A stretch of 64,000 nt of DNA. It comes from Bermanella sp040371755. Its GTDB lineage: Bacteria > Pseudomonadota > Gammaproteobacteria > Pseudomonadales > Oceanobacteraceae. The stretch is taken from contig NZ_BAABWE010000007.1 of the NCBI RefSeq assembly GCF_040371755.1, positions 124,001 to 188,000 of the forward strand, written 5' to 3'. The notes beneath the pieces were generated by a model. That model ran no database searches. It was not told the DNA's origin and was given only the letters and a program-made list of their open reading frames with translations. Numbering within the stretch: position 1 is the first letter of the stretch; each line of letters opens with the position of its first letter. The translations under genes were made by a program, and so were the position numbers. Shown here piece after piece: positions 42,997 to 51,159 of this stretch.

Positions 42997-45220
42997 CAGG
43001 TTGGTTTAAGTTTTCTAATAGACATTCAGGGCGGTTGGGTTTACTGAAATAGTAGCCTTGAATGTAATCACAATTCATTTCTTTTAAAATGGCCCATTGC
43101 TCATGGGTTTCAACCCCTTCGGCGATGGTTTTTAAATTCAAGTGTTGGGCTAAATCAATAATGGCCGCCACAATGCTTTTATCGTCTTCATCGCTTGCTA
43201 AGTTTTTTACAAAGGCTTGATCAATTTTTAGAGAATCAATGGGAAACTGTTTTAAATAGCTTAATGATGAATAGCCTGTACCAAAGTCATCAATGGCTAA
43301 TGCAAAACCCATGGCTTTGATTTTTTTCATAATCGCGATGCTTTGCTTGGCGTTTTCCATGATCAGGCTTTCGGTTATTTCCAGTTCAATGTGTTGAGGG
43401 TTGACGCCGGTTTCTTCAATGAGCGCTTTCAATTGCTCTAAAAAGTGGCGGTACTGGAATTGTCTCGCTGAGATATTAATCGCCACTTGGATGTTTTGGC
43501 CATTTTGGTTAAATGCTTTAGCTTGGCGAAAACCTTGCTCTAACACCCAATGACCAATTTGAATAATTAAACCGGTTTGCTCAGCTACGGGAATAAACGT
43601 GGCGGGGCTAACCATGGTGCCGTCGTCTTTGAACCATCGTATTAGCGCCTCGGCCCCTGCTATTTTTCCGCTTTGCCCGTCTACCTTGGCTTGATAAAAC
43701 ATAGTGTATTGTTGGAGGTCTAGGGCTTCGCGCATGCCTCGTTCAATGGGTAACCAGCTTTGCTCTGCTTCGTGCAATTGTGCGCTGTAGGCTTCAATTG
43801 TGTCGCCAATTAGGCGCGCATGAATCAATGCGGCATGGGCATTACTGATGAGTTCTTGGGTGGTATTGCCATCTTGAGGGTAATGGCAAAACCCCATACT
43901 AAAGTTAAGGTGGTAACTGTGTTGATTAACAAATAAGGCTTCGTCCATGGCCCCTTGTATGGCTTTAGCCACGTAATTTACTTCCCCTGTGTCATTGTGA
44001 TAAACAATTATGCTAAAGGTGGAGCCCTCTAAGCGGAAAATTTTCACATGGCAGTTAAACTGCTCACGCATTTCTAATAAACGCACACCTAGGTGGCGAA
44101 TAATCAAGTCACCAATATGATACCCCTGACTAGAGGTAATGAATTTAAAGCGATCGATACTCAGTAATAGTATTGAGCAATGAATTTGGTGCTCGATTAC
44201 ATGGCTCAAGTCGGCCTCAAATTTGCGACGATTGGCCAAGCCTGTGTGAATATCATGGAACGCTTGGTACTCCAATTGGTGCTGCGCTTCTTTGCGTTCG
44301 GTGACGTCTTCAATATATAAGTGGCAGGTGTCTAAATCGCGTAAAAGAGACAAACTAAATAGTAAGTTATGTTGGCCTATGACTTCTTCAAAGTGAACGA
44401 GGGTTTCATAATCTTTTTGCCATTTATGTAAGCGTGGTAAAAAGTCATTAGGTAGTAATAGAGTGAGGTTCTCTGAGTCTTTCTCTATGGTGGCTAATAA
44501 TTTATGACTGGCGGGATTGGCAAATAAAATATCTCCATGCCAGTTTAGGCTTATTACCGGATTTGGATTGCGCTCTGGAAACTTCGCTAATGCTTTACGT
44601 TTAGCGGTTTTACGAATGTTTACTTGGGTTATATAGCCCATTAAAAGAGCAATTAAAATAATCACAAAAGTATATATAAATACAATTTCTACAATGTTTT
44701 GAATTTGCTTTTGTGTATTGCTGGCTTGTTCGGCGGCCTCTTGTTCAACTTTGTGGTTAAGTTCAACTAAGATGGTTTCTGCCTGTTTGCCTACCGCTGT
44801 CAGCTTGGCTAGGTCTTCTCTTGCTTTGTCCCAATTGGTTGAAGCGGATACTAAATTCACATCAATGTCATTTTGTAGTGTTTTTATTTCAGCATATAAG
44901 GTGGGCAGGGTCATTACATGGCCAGCAAAACTGGTGTTTATCGTCATTAATTGTTGGCTTAAATTAGACTCAGTGCGTTTGATTTTTGGCCATAGGTTTT
45001 CTCTAATGGTGCTGGCGTAGTATTCATAGAGTAAACGTTCGTGCTCGGTAATACTGGCGCGTAATTGCTTGATTTGATCCAGCTTAGGCAGGGCAACTGA
45101 GACTAAATTTTGGCTGCTGATACCCGCTTGTTTGCCGCTGGTTTGAATCACAACAGACATAGCGATGCCAATAGTTACGACTAAAGTGAAACTAATCCAG
45201 AGTCTTTTGGTTAAGCTCAT
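42989..45220 (-). CDS. membrane PAS-GGDEF-EAL protein, probable c-di-GMP phosphodiesterase
   Basis: About 743 residues from ATG 45220 (an alternative ATG at 45259 adds 13; neither has a good ribosome site). Two transmembrane helices (~residues 7-25 and ~175-200) bracket a periplasmic helical sensor of ~150 residues, followed by a PAS domain. The GGDEF domain keeps the fold but its active-site motif reads LEGSTF, so it should not make c-di-GMP. The EAL domain is intact: EALIRW, EITESLIMEN, IDDFGTGYSSL, KIDQAF and EGVET. A phosphodiesterase that hydrolyses c-di-GMP is the likely activity. Confidence 0.9.
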   Translation of the reverse strand: MSLTKRLWISFTLVVTIGIAMSVVIQTSGKQAGISSQNLVSVALPKLDQIKQLRASITEHERLLYEYYASTIRENLWPKIKRTESNLSQQLMTINTSFAGHVMTLPTLYAEIKTLQNDIDVNLVSASTNWDKAREDLAKLTAVGKQAETILVELNHKVEQEAAEQASNTQKQIQNIVEIVFIYTFVIILIALLMGYITQVNIRKTAKRKALAKFPERNPNPVISLNWHGDILFANPASHKLLATIEKDSENLTLLLPNDFLPRLHKWQKDYETLVHFEEVIGQHNLLFSLSLLRDLDTCHLYIEDVTERKEAQHQLEYQAFHDIHTGLANRRKFEADLSHVIEHQIHCSILLLSIDRFKFITSSQGYHIGDLIIRHLGVRLLEMREQFNCHVKIFRLEGSTFSIIVYHNDTGEVNYVAKAIQGAMDEALFVNQHSYHLNFSMGFCHYPQDGNTTQELISNAHAALIHARLIGDTIEAYSAQLHEAEQSWLPIERGMREALDLQQYTMFYQAKVDGQSGKIAGAEALIRWFKDDGTMVSPATFIPVAEQTGLIIQIGHWVLEQGFRQAKAFNQNGQNIQVAINISARQFQYRHFLEQLKALIEETGVNPQHIELEITESLIMENAKQSIAIMKKIKAMGFALAIDDFGTGYSSLSYLKQFPIDSLKIDQAFVKNLASDEDDKSIVAAIIDLAQHLNLKTIAEGVETHEQWAILKEMNCDYIQGYYFSKPNRPECLLENLNQPVI

Positions 45221-45388
45221 GATGATAGGTTCGTTGCTAAGGGTATGTGGATTAAGCATAGCTGCTAACTTAGGTTAAATAAAATACAAGAACTCAATCA
45301 CAACCACAGATCTGTAAGATTCAAACAGGTTACTAATTGATCTACTATGTGCATGGATATTTAGTCACCCATTTATGAGGAAGGACCC

Positions 45389-45664
45389 ATGTTTAAATCC
45401 GCATTGTTTATTTGTATGGCTGTTTTTTTAGTTGCTTGTGGTAAAGAAGAGACACTAGATAAAGTGCAATCCAGCATGCAAGCTGTTGAATCCGCTACAG
45501 AAGATGCAGTAGAAAGCCTAAAACAAGGCACTGAGAACACCATAGATAGAGGCGAAGCATTCATAGACTCTGCAAAAGAGGCCATTGATGAAGCCAAAGC
45601 AGACTTAAATAAAACTGTACCAAAAGTGAAAGAAGCCATGGCTACAGGCACTATGGAAGGGTAA
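45389..45664 (+). CDS. small helical lipoprotein
   Basis: A 91-residue protein with a lipoprotein signal: FLVACGKEE, where LVAC is the lipobox and the Cys is residue 17. The mature part is a single amphipathic helix rich in Glu, Ala and Lys (heptad-like KVQSSMQAVESATEDAVESL). It resembles small entericidin- or Lpp-like envelope proteins only in style. A strong AGGAAGGACC ribosome site precedes ATG 45389. Confidence 0.7.
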   Translation: MFKSALFICMAVFLVACGKEETLDKVQSSMQAVESATEDAVESLKQGTENTIDRGEAFIDSAKEAIDEAKADLNKTVPKVKEAMATGTMEG

Positions 45665-45776
45665 ATAGTCAGTCAAACTTAGGCGTGAACTATTTAACGC
45701 TCTTTAGACATTATCCTAAGACACATATGGACACTGCAACCTAACATAGTACTATTGCGCATTTTCAGGAAACTCC

Positions 45777-46628
45777 ATGCCATACCTTTTAATTTGTTTA
45801 CTGTTTTCAATGAGCTTGCCTACATGGGCAATTTCAAGCTTTTCCCATATGCATGAATATGCTCAATTATCGAATATAGCTTATGCATCTGGTGACCATG
45901 AACGAGCACTAAACGAGCAAGGTCATAAGTTGGTTAGACAGGTCGTATTAGAGGGTGTTGAGGTGAATTACCTGCTGTCTAAAAAAAGCGGGGTACAGTA
46001 CTTAACGGTTAGGGGAACGGCTAATGTACAAAATGCTATGGTGGATTTGGATATTAAGTTATTACAAAACCCACAACTTGGCATATTGGTTCATCAAGGT
46101 TTTGCCCAAGCGGCCATGTTAATAATTGACGATGCAAAACCATTTTTAGATAAGTCACAGCCAGTTGTCACTACTGGTCACAGTTTGGGTGGTGCAGTGG
46201 CCGTTTTGTTAGCCATGTTATTGCAGCAGGATGAATACAAACTTCAACAGGTGATCACCTTTGGTCAACCAAAAGTCACCAATGTAACAGGGGCAAAAGC
46301 ATTTGCTTCTCTGCCATTAACTCGTGTTGTCACGCCTAAGGATATTGTGCCGTTAGTGCCACCTTTGAGTCCGTTACAAATTAAAAATTTAGATATTTAT
46401 TGGCACATGGGCGAAGAGGTGATTTTATTACCAGCAGAGCAATACTCAGTTGTTCAAGGGGTTAAAAGCATGTTGCGTGCTACCAAGTTTACATCGGCCT
46501 TACCTAATAAAGAAAATTTAGAAGCTCATAAAATGCATACTTATTTGTCACTGATTCAAGCAAAGTTAAACTTCGCTAAAGAAGTTCCTTATGAAAGTAG
46601 TTTTAGTCTTTTTGGTATAGGCGGTTAG
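45777..46628 (+). CDS. class 3 lipase-family alpha/beta hydrolase
   Basis: A 283-residue protein. A signal peptide (MPYLLICLLFSMSLPTWA) indicates export. The nucleophile elbow is TTGHSLGGAVA, Ser136. The acid Asp is likely in VTPKDIVPLVP near residue 185, and the His near HKMHTYL at the C-terminus. This order matches the class 3 lipase family. Substrate unknown. An AGGAAACTCC ribosome site precedes the ATG. Confidence 0.85.
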   Translation: MPYLLICLLFSMSLPTWAISSFSHMHEYAQLSNIAYASGDHERALNEQGHKLVRQVVLEGVEVNYLLSKKSGVQYLTVRGTANVQNAMVDLDIKLLQNPQLGILVHQGFAQAAMLIIDDAKPFLDKSQPVVTTGHSLGGAVAVLLAMLLQQDEYKLQQVITFGQPKVTNVTGAKAFASLPLTRVVTPKDIVPLVPPLSPLQIKNLDIYWHMGEEVILLPAEQYSVVQGVKSMLRATKFTSALPNKENLEAHKMHTYLSLIQAKLNFAKEVPYESSFSLFGIGG

Positions 46629-46761
46629 TTTGATTGCCTGAAAAATATTCAGATAGACATGTATTTCATTGGAATTCTACGGCTTAAAACCTTCACAAAA
46701 TCAAATGCTTAGTATATGATTCTGGCTCGCTTTCGAGTGAGCAATTTACTCGAAAGTTTGT

Positions 46762-46838
46762 CGGGGCATAGCGCAGCCTGGTAGCGCACCAGCATGGGGT
46801 GCTGGGGGTCGTAGGTTCAAATCCTACTGTCCCGACCA
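46762..46838 (+). tRNA. tRNA-Pro(GGG)
   Basis: 77 bases including an encoded CCA. The acceptor stem CGGGGCA/TGTCCCG has one G-T pair. The anticodon stem CCAGC/GCTGG holds a loop ATGGGGT with anticodon GGG. The T arm has GTAGG-TTCAAAT-CCTAC. All arms pair. Confidence 0.95.
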
Positions 46839-46851
46839 TTTAGCGAATATC

Positions 46852-46881
46852 AAAAAACCAAGAGCATGCTCTTGGTTTTTT
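46852..46881. terminator. rho-independent terminator
   Basis: A perfect 30-base palindrome (CCAAGAGCATGCTCTTGG core with A6 and T6 flanks) just after the tRNA. It can stop transcription in both directions, including from the minus-strand glutamine-synthetase-like gene. Confidence 0.9.
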
Positions 46882-46931
46882 CGTTTCTATGGTGGGTAAA
46901 AAAGTTAACGGCCAATTTAATTTTGTGTTTA

Positions 46932-48269
46932 TTAAACATTTAGCAATAAAAACTCACGTTCCCATGAGCTAATCACTTCATGAAATGTTTCAAACTCTTT
47001 TCGTTTTACCCCTAGGTAGGCATCCACAAATGATGGCCCCATGATTTTTATTAATTCAGGACAACCCTCTAGCATTCTTAGGCCTTCTTCTAATGTACGG
47101 GCAATTTCGACAAATTCGTCATCAGGGGACATGTTATTAGGTGCAGTTGGTTTGATTTTGCCTTTCATCCCAAGATAACCACAGGCAAGGCTGGCTGCAA
47201 TGGCTAAATAAGGATTACAGTCAGAACCAGGGAAACGGTTCTCAATACGGGTGGCTTCTGCAGGGGCTTGTGGGACTCTTAACCCAGCCGTACGGTTGTC
47301 TATGCCCCAGTCCATGTTTATAGGTGCGGCAATTTCAGGGGCAAACCGACGATAAGAATTAACGTTAGGCGCATAAAAGCTAATGGCGTTACCGGTGTAT
47401 TTTTGCAGGCCGCCAATGTAATGCATGAAGACTTCACTGAACTCGCCGTTTTCATCGGTAAAAATATTTTTACCTGTTTTCACATCTAGAATACTTTGAT
47501 GAAGATGCATTGAGCTACCCGGCTCTTTTTGCATGGGTTTAGCCATAAACGTAGAGTAAATACCGTGTTTTAATGCGGTTTCACGCAGGGTGCGTTTGAA
47601 TACAAATACTTGATCAGCAAGACTCAGGGCATCACCATGAAGAAAGTTAATCTCCATTTGTGCGGCACCGGATTCATGGATAAGGGTATCCACATCTAAA
47701 CCTTGGGCTTCGCAATAAGAATATAAGGTATCAATAATCGGGTTGAATTCGTTTACTGCATCAATACTGTAAGACTGGCGAGCATTTTCGGAGCGGCCAG
47801 AGCGACCTGTGGCTGGTTTTATTTCATAATCTGGGTCGTGATTGGGTTGAATCAAATAAAACTCAACCTCAGGCGCTATAACAGGTTGTAAGCCTTCCTT
47901 TTCATATAAGGCTAAAACACGTCGTAATACGGAGCGGCTGGACAGTGGATGCAGTTCACCTTTATTTGTGTAGCAGTCGTTAATGACTTGGGCAGTGGGT
48001 TCATCAGCCCAAGGTACTACTCGTAGAGTATTTGGGTCGGGTACTAAAAACATGTCTTTATCGGTGGGGTCGACTATTTCGTCGTGGTTGCTGGCCCAAT
48101 CACCTGTTACCGTTTGTACTAATAAGGTTTCTGGAATGCGCCCACCTTTTTCAGCAAGAAATTTTTTAGTTGGATAAAACTTGCCCCGAGCATTACCTGT
48201 CATATCTGGTAGGGTGGATTCAACTTCTGTAATGCCATTTTCTTGAAGAAACCTAGTGACGGTTTCCAT
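46932..48269 (-). CDS. glutamine synthetase-family enzyme (gamma-glutamylpolyamine synthetase-like)
   Basis: A 445-residue ATP-dependent ligase. The catalytic domain keeps the family signatures: PEVEFYLIQ near residue 120, HESGAAQMEINF near residue 195, KPMQKEPGSSMHLHQS near residue 240, and NRTAGLRVP. It resembles PuuA, which joins glutamate to putrescine, rather than nitrogen-assimilation GlnA: there is no adenylylation-site loop typical of GlnA. The divergent neighbour is a PuuB-like oxidase, supporting a role in polyamine or amine catabolism. Confidence 0.85.
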   Translation of the reverse strand: METVTRFLQENGITEVESTLPDMTGNARGKFYPTKKFLAEKGGRIPETLLVQTVTGDWASNHDEIVDPTDKDMFLVPDPNTLRVVPWADEPTAQVINDCYTNKGELHPLSSRSVLRRVLALYEKEGLQPVIAPEVEFYLIQPNHDPDYEIKPATGRSGRSENARQSYSIDAVNEFNPIIDTLYSYCEAQGLDVDTLIHESGAAQMEINFLHGDALSLADQVFVFKRTLRETALKHGIYSTFMAKPMQKEPGSSMHLHQSILDVKTGKNIFTDENGEFSEVFMHYIGGLQKYTGNAISFYAPNVNSYRRFAPEIAAPINMDWGIDNRTAGLRVPQAPAEATRIENRFPGSDCNPYLAIAASLACGYLGMKGKIKPTAPNNMSPDDEFVEIARTLEEGLRMLEGCPELIKIMGPSFVDAYLGVKRKEFETFHEVISSWEREFLLLNV

Positions 48270-48580
48270 AAATCACCTGCTTGGTTTTGTTGATTGTTTA
48301 AGTATCGGCAATTTTGGCTTTTTCGCAACAAAAGTATCACCGTCTAAAATTAGGATGGTAAAGACCTTATTTTTTTACTTATTTGCAATTAAATATCTAC
48401 TAGTAGGAACAAGATAAATAATTCACTTTTATTACGGATAATTATTTAATCTACAGGTTATTTAATAGAATTAATAGATGCAATTCAAAATAGAAAATTT
48501 GCCTGAAGTCCAAACTTGTGCACAATAAATATTAGAATTATTATTCGGTTTCTAAATTAAGCTTTATTGCAGGAGGCCAA
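48270..48580. promoter_or_regulatory. divergent promoter region, glutamine-synthetase-like/PuuB-like genes
   Basis: This 311-base AT-rich gap separates the two divergent genes and must hold both promoters. I see no convincing operator; ATTATTTAAT and TTATTTAATAG repeats are low-complexity. An AGGAGG ribosome site lies at 48571. Confidence 0.5.
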
Positions 48581-49855
48581 ATGTCCTATATTGATTCGTA
48601 CTATTTCGCCACTGTAAATAAACAGCTAAATTGCCCTAAATTAGTCGGAGAGACATCCGCTGATGTGTGCATCATTGGGGCAGGTTATACGGGGCTATCG
48701 GCGGCGCTGCATTTAGCTGAGAAAGGTTACAGCGTAGCCTTGTTAGAAGCGCAAAAGGTTGGTTGGGGGGCATCTGGGCGTAATGGTGGTCAAGTTGCAC
48801 AAGATTATAATATGCCTCATCAGGAGCTTGTCAAAAAAGTAGGCCGGCAGATAGCCGATAGTCTTTGGGATATGTCTATTGAATCGGTGGATTTGGTCAA
48901 AGAGTTAATCAGCAAACACCAAATTGAGTGTGATTTAAAAGCTGGTGTTTTGCATGTGGCGGCTAAAGCAAGTCATTGCTCACACATCAAAGCCAGTGTG
49001 GACTATAAGCAGTCGGTATTAGGCTACGATAAAATTCAATATATTGATGAGGCTCAAGTGGCCGATATGTTAGGCATAAATTGCTATCATAATGGCGAAT
49101 TGTGGCAAGATGCAGCGCACCTTCACCCATTAAATTATGCACTTGGTTTAGCCAAAGCAGCACAAGATGCAGGTGTGCATATTTATGAAGAAAGCCCTGT
49201 TATTGAGTATCAAGGGGGCGATAGAGGTTTTGTAAAAACTGATTCAGGCACCGTCAAAGCAAAATATATTTTGTTGGCGTGTAATGGTTATCTTGGCAAG
49301 TTAGAGCCAAAGATAGCAGGTAAAGTCATGCCGATTAATAACTTCATTATTGCAACCGAGCCACTACCTGATGAAATGTGCCGCAAGATAAACCGAGATG
49401 ATGTGGCAGTTGCAGACTCAAAGTTTGTTATTAATTACTTTAAGTTATCTGGTGATAATCGTTTACTGTGGGGTGGGGGCGAAAATTATTCCACCAGATT
49501 CCCACGTGACATTCCAAACTTTGTACGCAAATACATGCTGGCATATTACCCAGAACTGGCCGATGTGAAAATTGATTATGGCTGGGGCGGTACTTTAGCC
49601 ATTACCCTGAATCGCATGCCTTATTTTAATCGCATCGAAAACAACGTGTACGCAGCGCAAGGGTATTCGGGCCACGGTGTGGCATTGGCTACTTTAGGCG
49701 GTAAAATCATGGCTCAGGCCATTAGTGGAGATGCCGAAAAATTTGATATGTTTGCCAATGTGCCAACGCCTACGTTTCCTGGTGGTACTTTACTGCGCTT
49801 CCCAGGGTTGGTAGCGGGTATGTTATATTACGCCATGCGTGATCGCTTTTTTTAA
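48581..49855 (+). CDS. FAD-dependent gamma-glutamylputrescine oxidase-like protein
   Basis: A 424-residue D-amino-acid-oxidase-family flavoenzyme. The dinucleotide motif is IIGAGYTGLSAALHLAEKG (near residue 31) and the second motif is GWGASGRNGGQV. GYSGHGVALATLGG near residue 365 binds FAD at the C-terminus. This pattern matches PuuB/OrdL, which oxidises gamma-glutamylputrescine. It has an AGGAGG ribosome site and is followed by a TetR regulator 18 bases downstream. Confidence 0.87.
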   Translation: MSYIDSYYFATVNKQLNCPKLVGETSADVCIIGAGYTGLSAALHLAEKGYSVALLEAQKVGWGASGRNGGQVAQDYNMPHQELVKKVGRQIADSLWDMSIESVDLVKELISKHQIECDLKAGVLHVAAKASHCSHIKASVDYKQSVLGYDKIQYIDEAQVADMLGINCYHNGELWQDAAHLHPLNYALGLAKAAQDAGVHIYEESPVIEYQGGDRGFVKTDSGTVKAKYILLACNGYLGKLEPKIAGKVMPINNFIIATEPLPDEMCRKINRDDVAVADSKFVINYFKLSGDNRLLWGGGENYSTRFPRDIPNFVRKYMLAYYPELADVKIDYGWGGTLAITLNRMPYFNRIENNVYAAQGYSGHGVALATLGGKIMAQAISGDAEKFDMFANVPTPTFPGGTLLRFPGLVAGMLYYAMRDRFF

Positions 49856-49873
49856 TGTGAATAATTGAACAAC

Positions 49874-50536
49874 ATGGCTGACTCTAAAAACAAAGTTGTA
49901 GCAATTCAAAAGCACACAAAAGATGTGTCCCCCCGTAATGCCCCTGTGCAAGGGCGTTCAAAAAAACGTTCACAACAAATCTTAGATTCAACCGCAGAAC
50001 TACTCGAACGAGTAGGACTTGATGAGTTAAATACCATACTCATCGCTAAAGAGGTGGGTATTTCAGTTGGCTCCCTTTATCACTACTTTCCAAATAAACA
50101 AGCCATCATGTATGCCATGGGTATGCGTTGGTTAAATGAAGTAAAACAGGTTTTAAATCAGTTTGAAGCTTGGCCAGTAGAAACAATGGGGTTGAATGAA
50201 TTAGTGGATAAAGTGCTCACCACTAATTTAAACGTGTATAAAAAACAAAAGGCCATACTGACACTGGTGCAAGCCATGTTTTCTGTGCCGGAGCTGCGCC
50301 AATTGGATACTGATCATGATGATCTTATTATCCAGAAAATGGCACAAGTTTTTAAGCGTATGGGGATAACTCTGCATCTAAAAGAGCGCGAACGCTTGGC
50401 GAGGGTGTACTTAGAAACCACCCATAGCATGTTTTTAGTGGTGGTTAATCAAAAAGGGGACAGGGCAAAGCGCAGTTTGAATGACTTAAAACTAATGATA
50501 ACAAGCTTACTAAATGCTTATCTATTTGAAGGCTAA
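49874..50536 (+). CDS. TetR-family transcriptional regulator
   Basis: About 220 residues from ATG 49874. After a 35-residue basic tail, the DNA-binding domain runs from QILDSTAELLERVG to GISVGSLYHYFPNKQAIMYAMG, the standard TetR helix-turn-helix. The C-terminal ~130 residues form the ligand-binding helices. It is the last gene after the PuuB-like oxidase and probably regulates the divergent gamma-glutamyl cluster. Confidence 0.88.
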   Translation: MADSKNKVVAIQKHTKDVSPRNAPVQGRSKKRSQQILDSTAELLERVGLDELNTILIAKEVGISVGSLYHYFPNKQAIMYAMGMRWLNEVKQVLNQFEAWPVETMGLNELVDKVLTTNLNVYKKQKAILTLVQAMFSVPELRQLDTDHDDLIIQKMAQVFKRMGITLHLKERERLARVYLETTHSMFLVVVNQKGDRAKRSLNDLKLMITSLLNAYLFEG

Positions 50537-51159
50537 ATAACTAACATTAATATAATGTCTGCCAGCGATAAAAAAGGTTTTGTATCTCATTGTCAAACTA
50601 GTCTAAAAATACCCGAGAACCTAAAATCGTAGGCAGACTACTATACGGGTACATCAGCTCATACAGAATAAGTAAATGCAGACGTTGTGTTTACCTTACT
50701 TATAGATTTTACCGCGCTAGGTTCTTTCATTAAAAATCAATTTCCTTTAGCGATAAGCTGTCTTGCTAGACAGGTAAAGTATTAGATATTAATAACCAAA
50801 TACATAAATTTGCTTATTTCCTATAAGGTTTTTTTTATAGGCTTTAAGCATTTATGAAATTTGCTCTATGCAGATTTATAAAGTTTTGAAAAATTGAAGT
50901 TAATCCCTCTAAATACTTTGGATTTTACAAGGTATGTAATATATTTGTCGTTAATTATTAAAATAGTCATGATGCTTATCAATTCTAGTCTAATTAGTGG
51001 TCACCTCTAATGATAAGGTGCTGCTTTTTTATTGGTGTGTTTTTTAACTCCGAATAATTAAACTGACGCAAAGTATTAAGCAATTTTGTGGCACTCAGCA
51101 AAACTTCTCTACCTAAACTTACTTCAATTGCCGATTTTAAAAATCAGTAGAGGGTGTAT
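50537..51159. other. 623-base gene-free region upstream of the Cache–ParA-like gene
   Basis: No ORF with a plausible start and ribosome site is visible. Two hairpins are present: CTGTCTTGCTAGACAG near 50758-50773, and CCTATAA/TTATAGG at 50820-50841 with an eight-base loop. Otherwise it is AT-rich and unstructured. The length suggests a regulated promoter or a long 5' untranslated leader. Confidence 0.5.
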
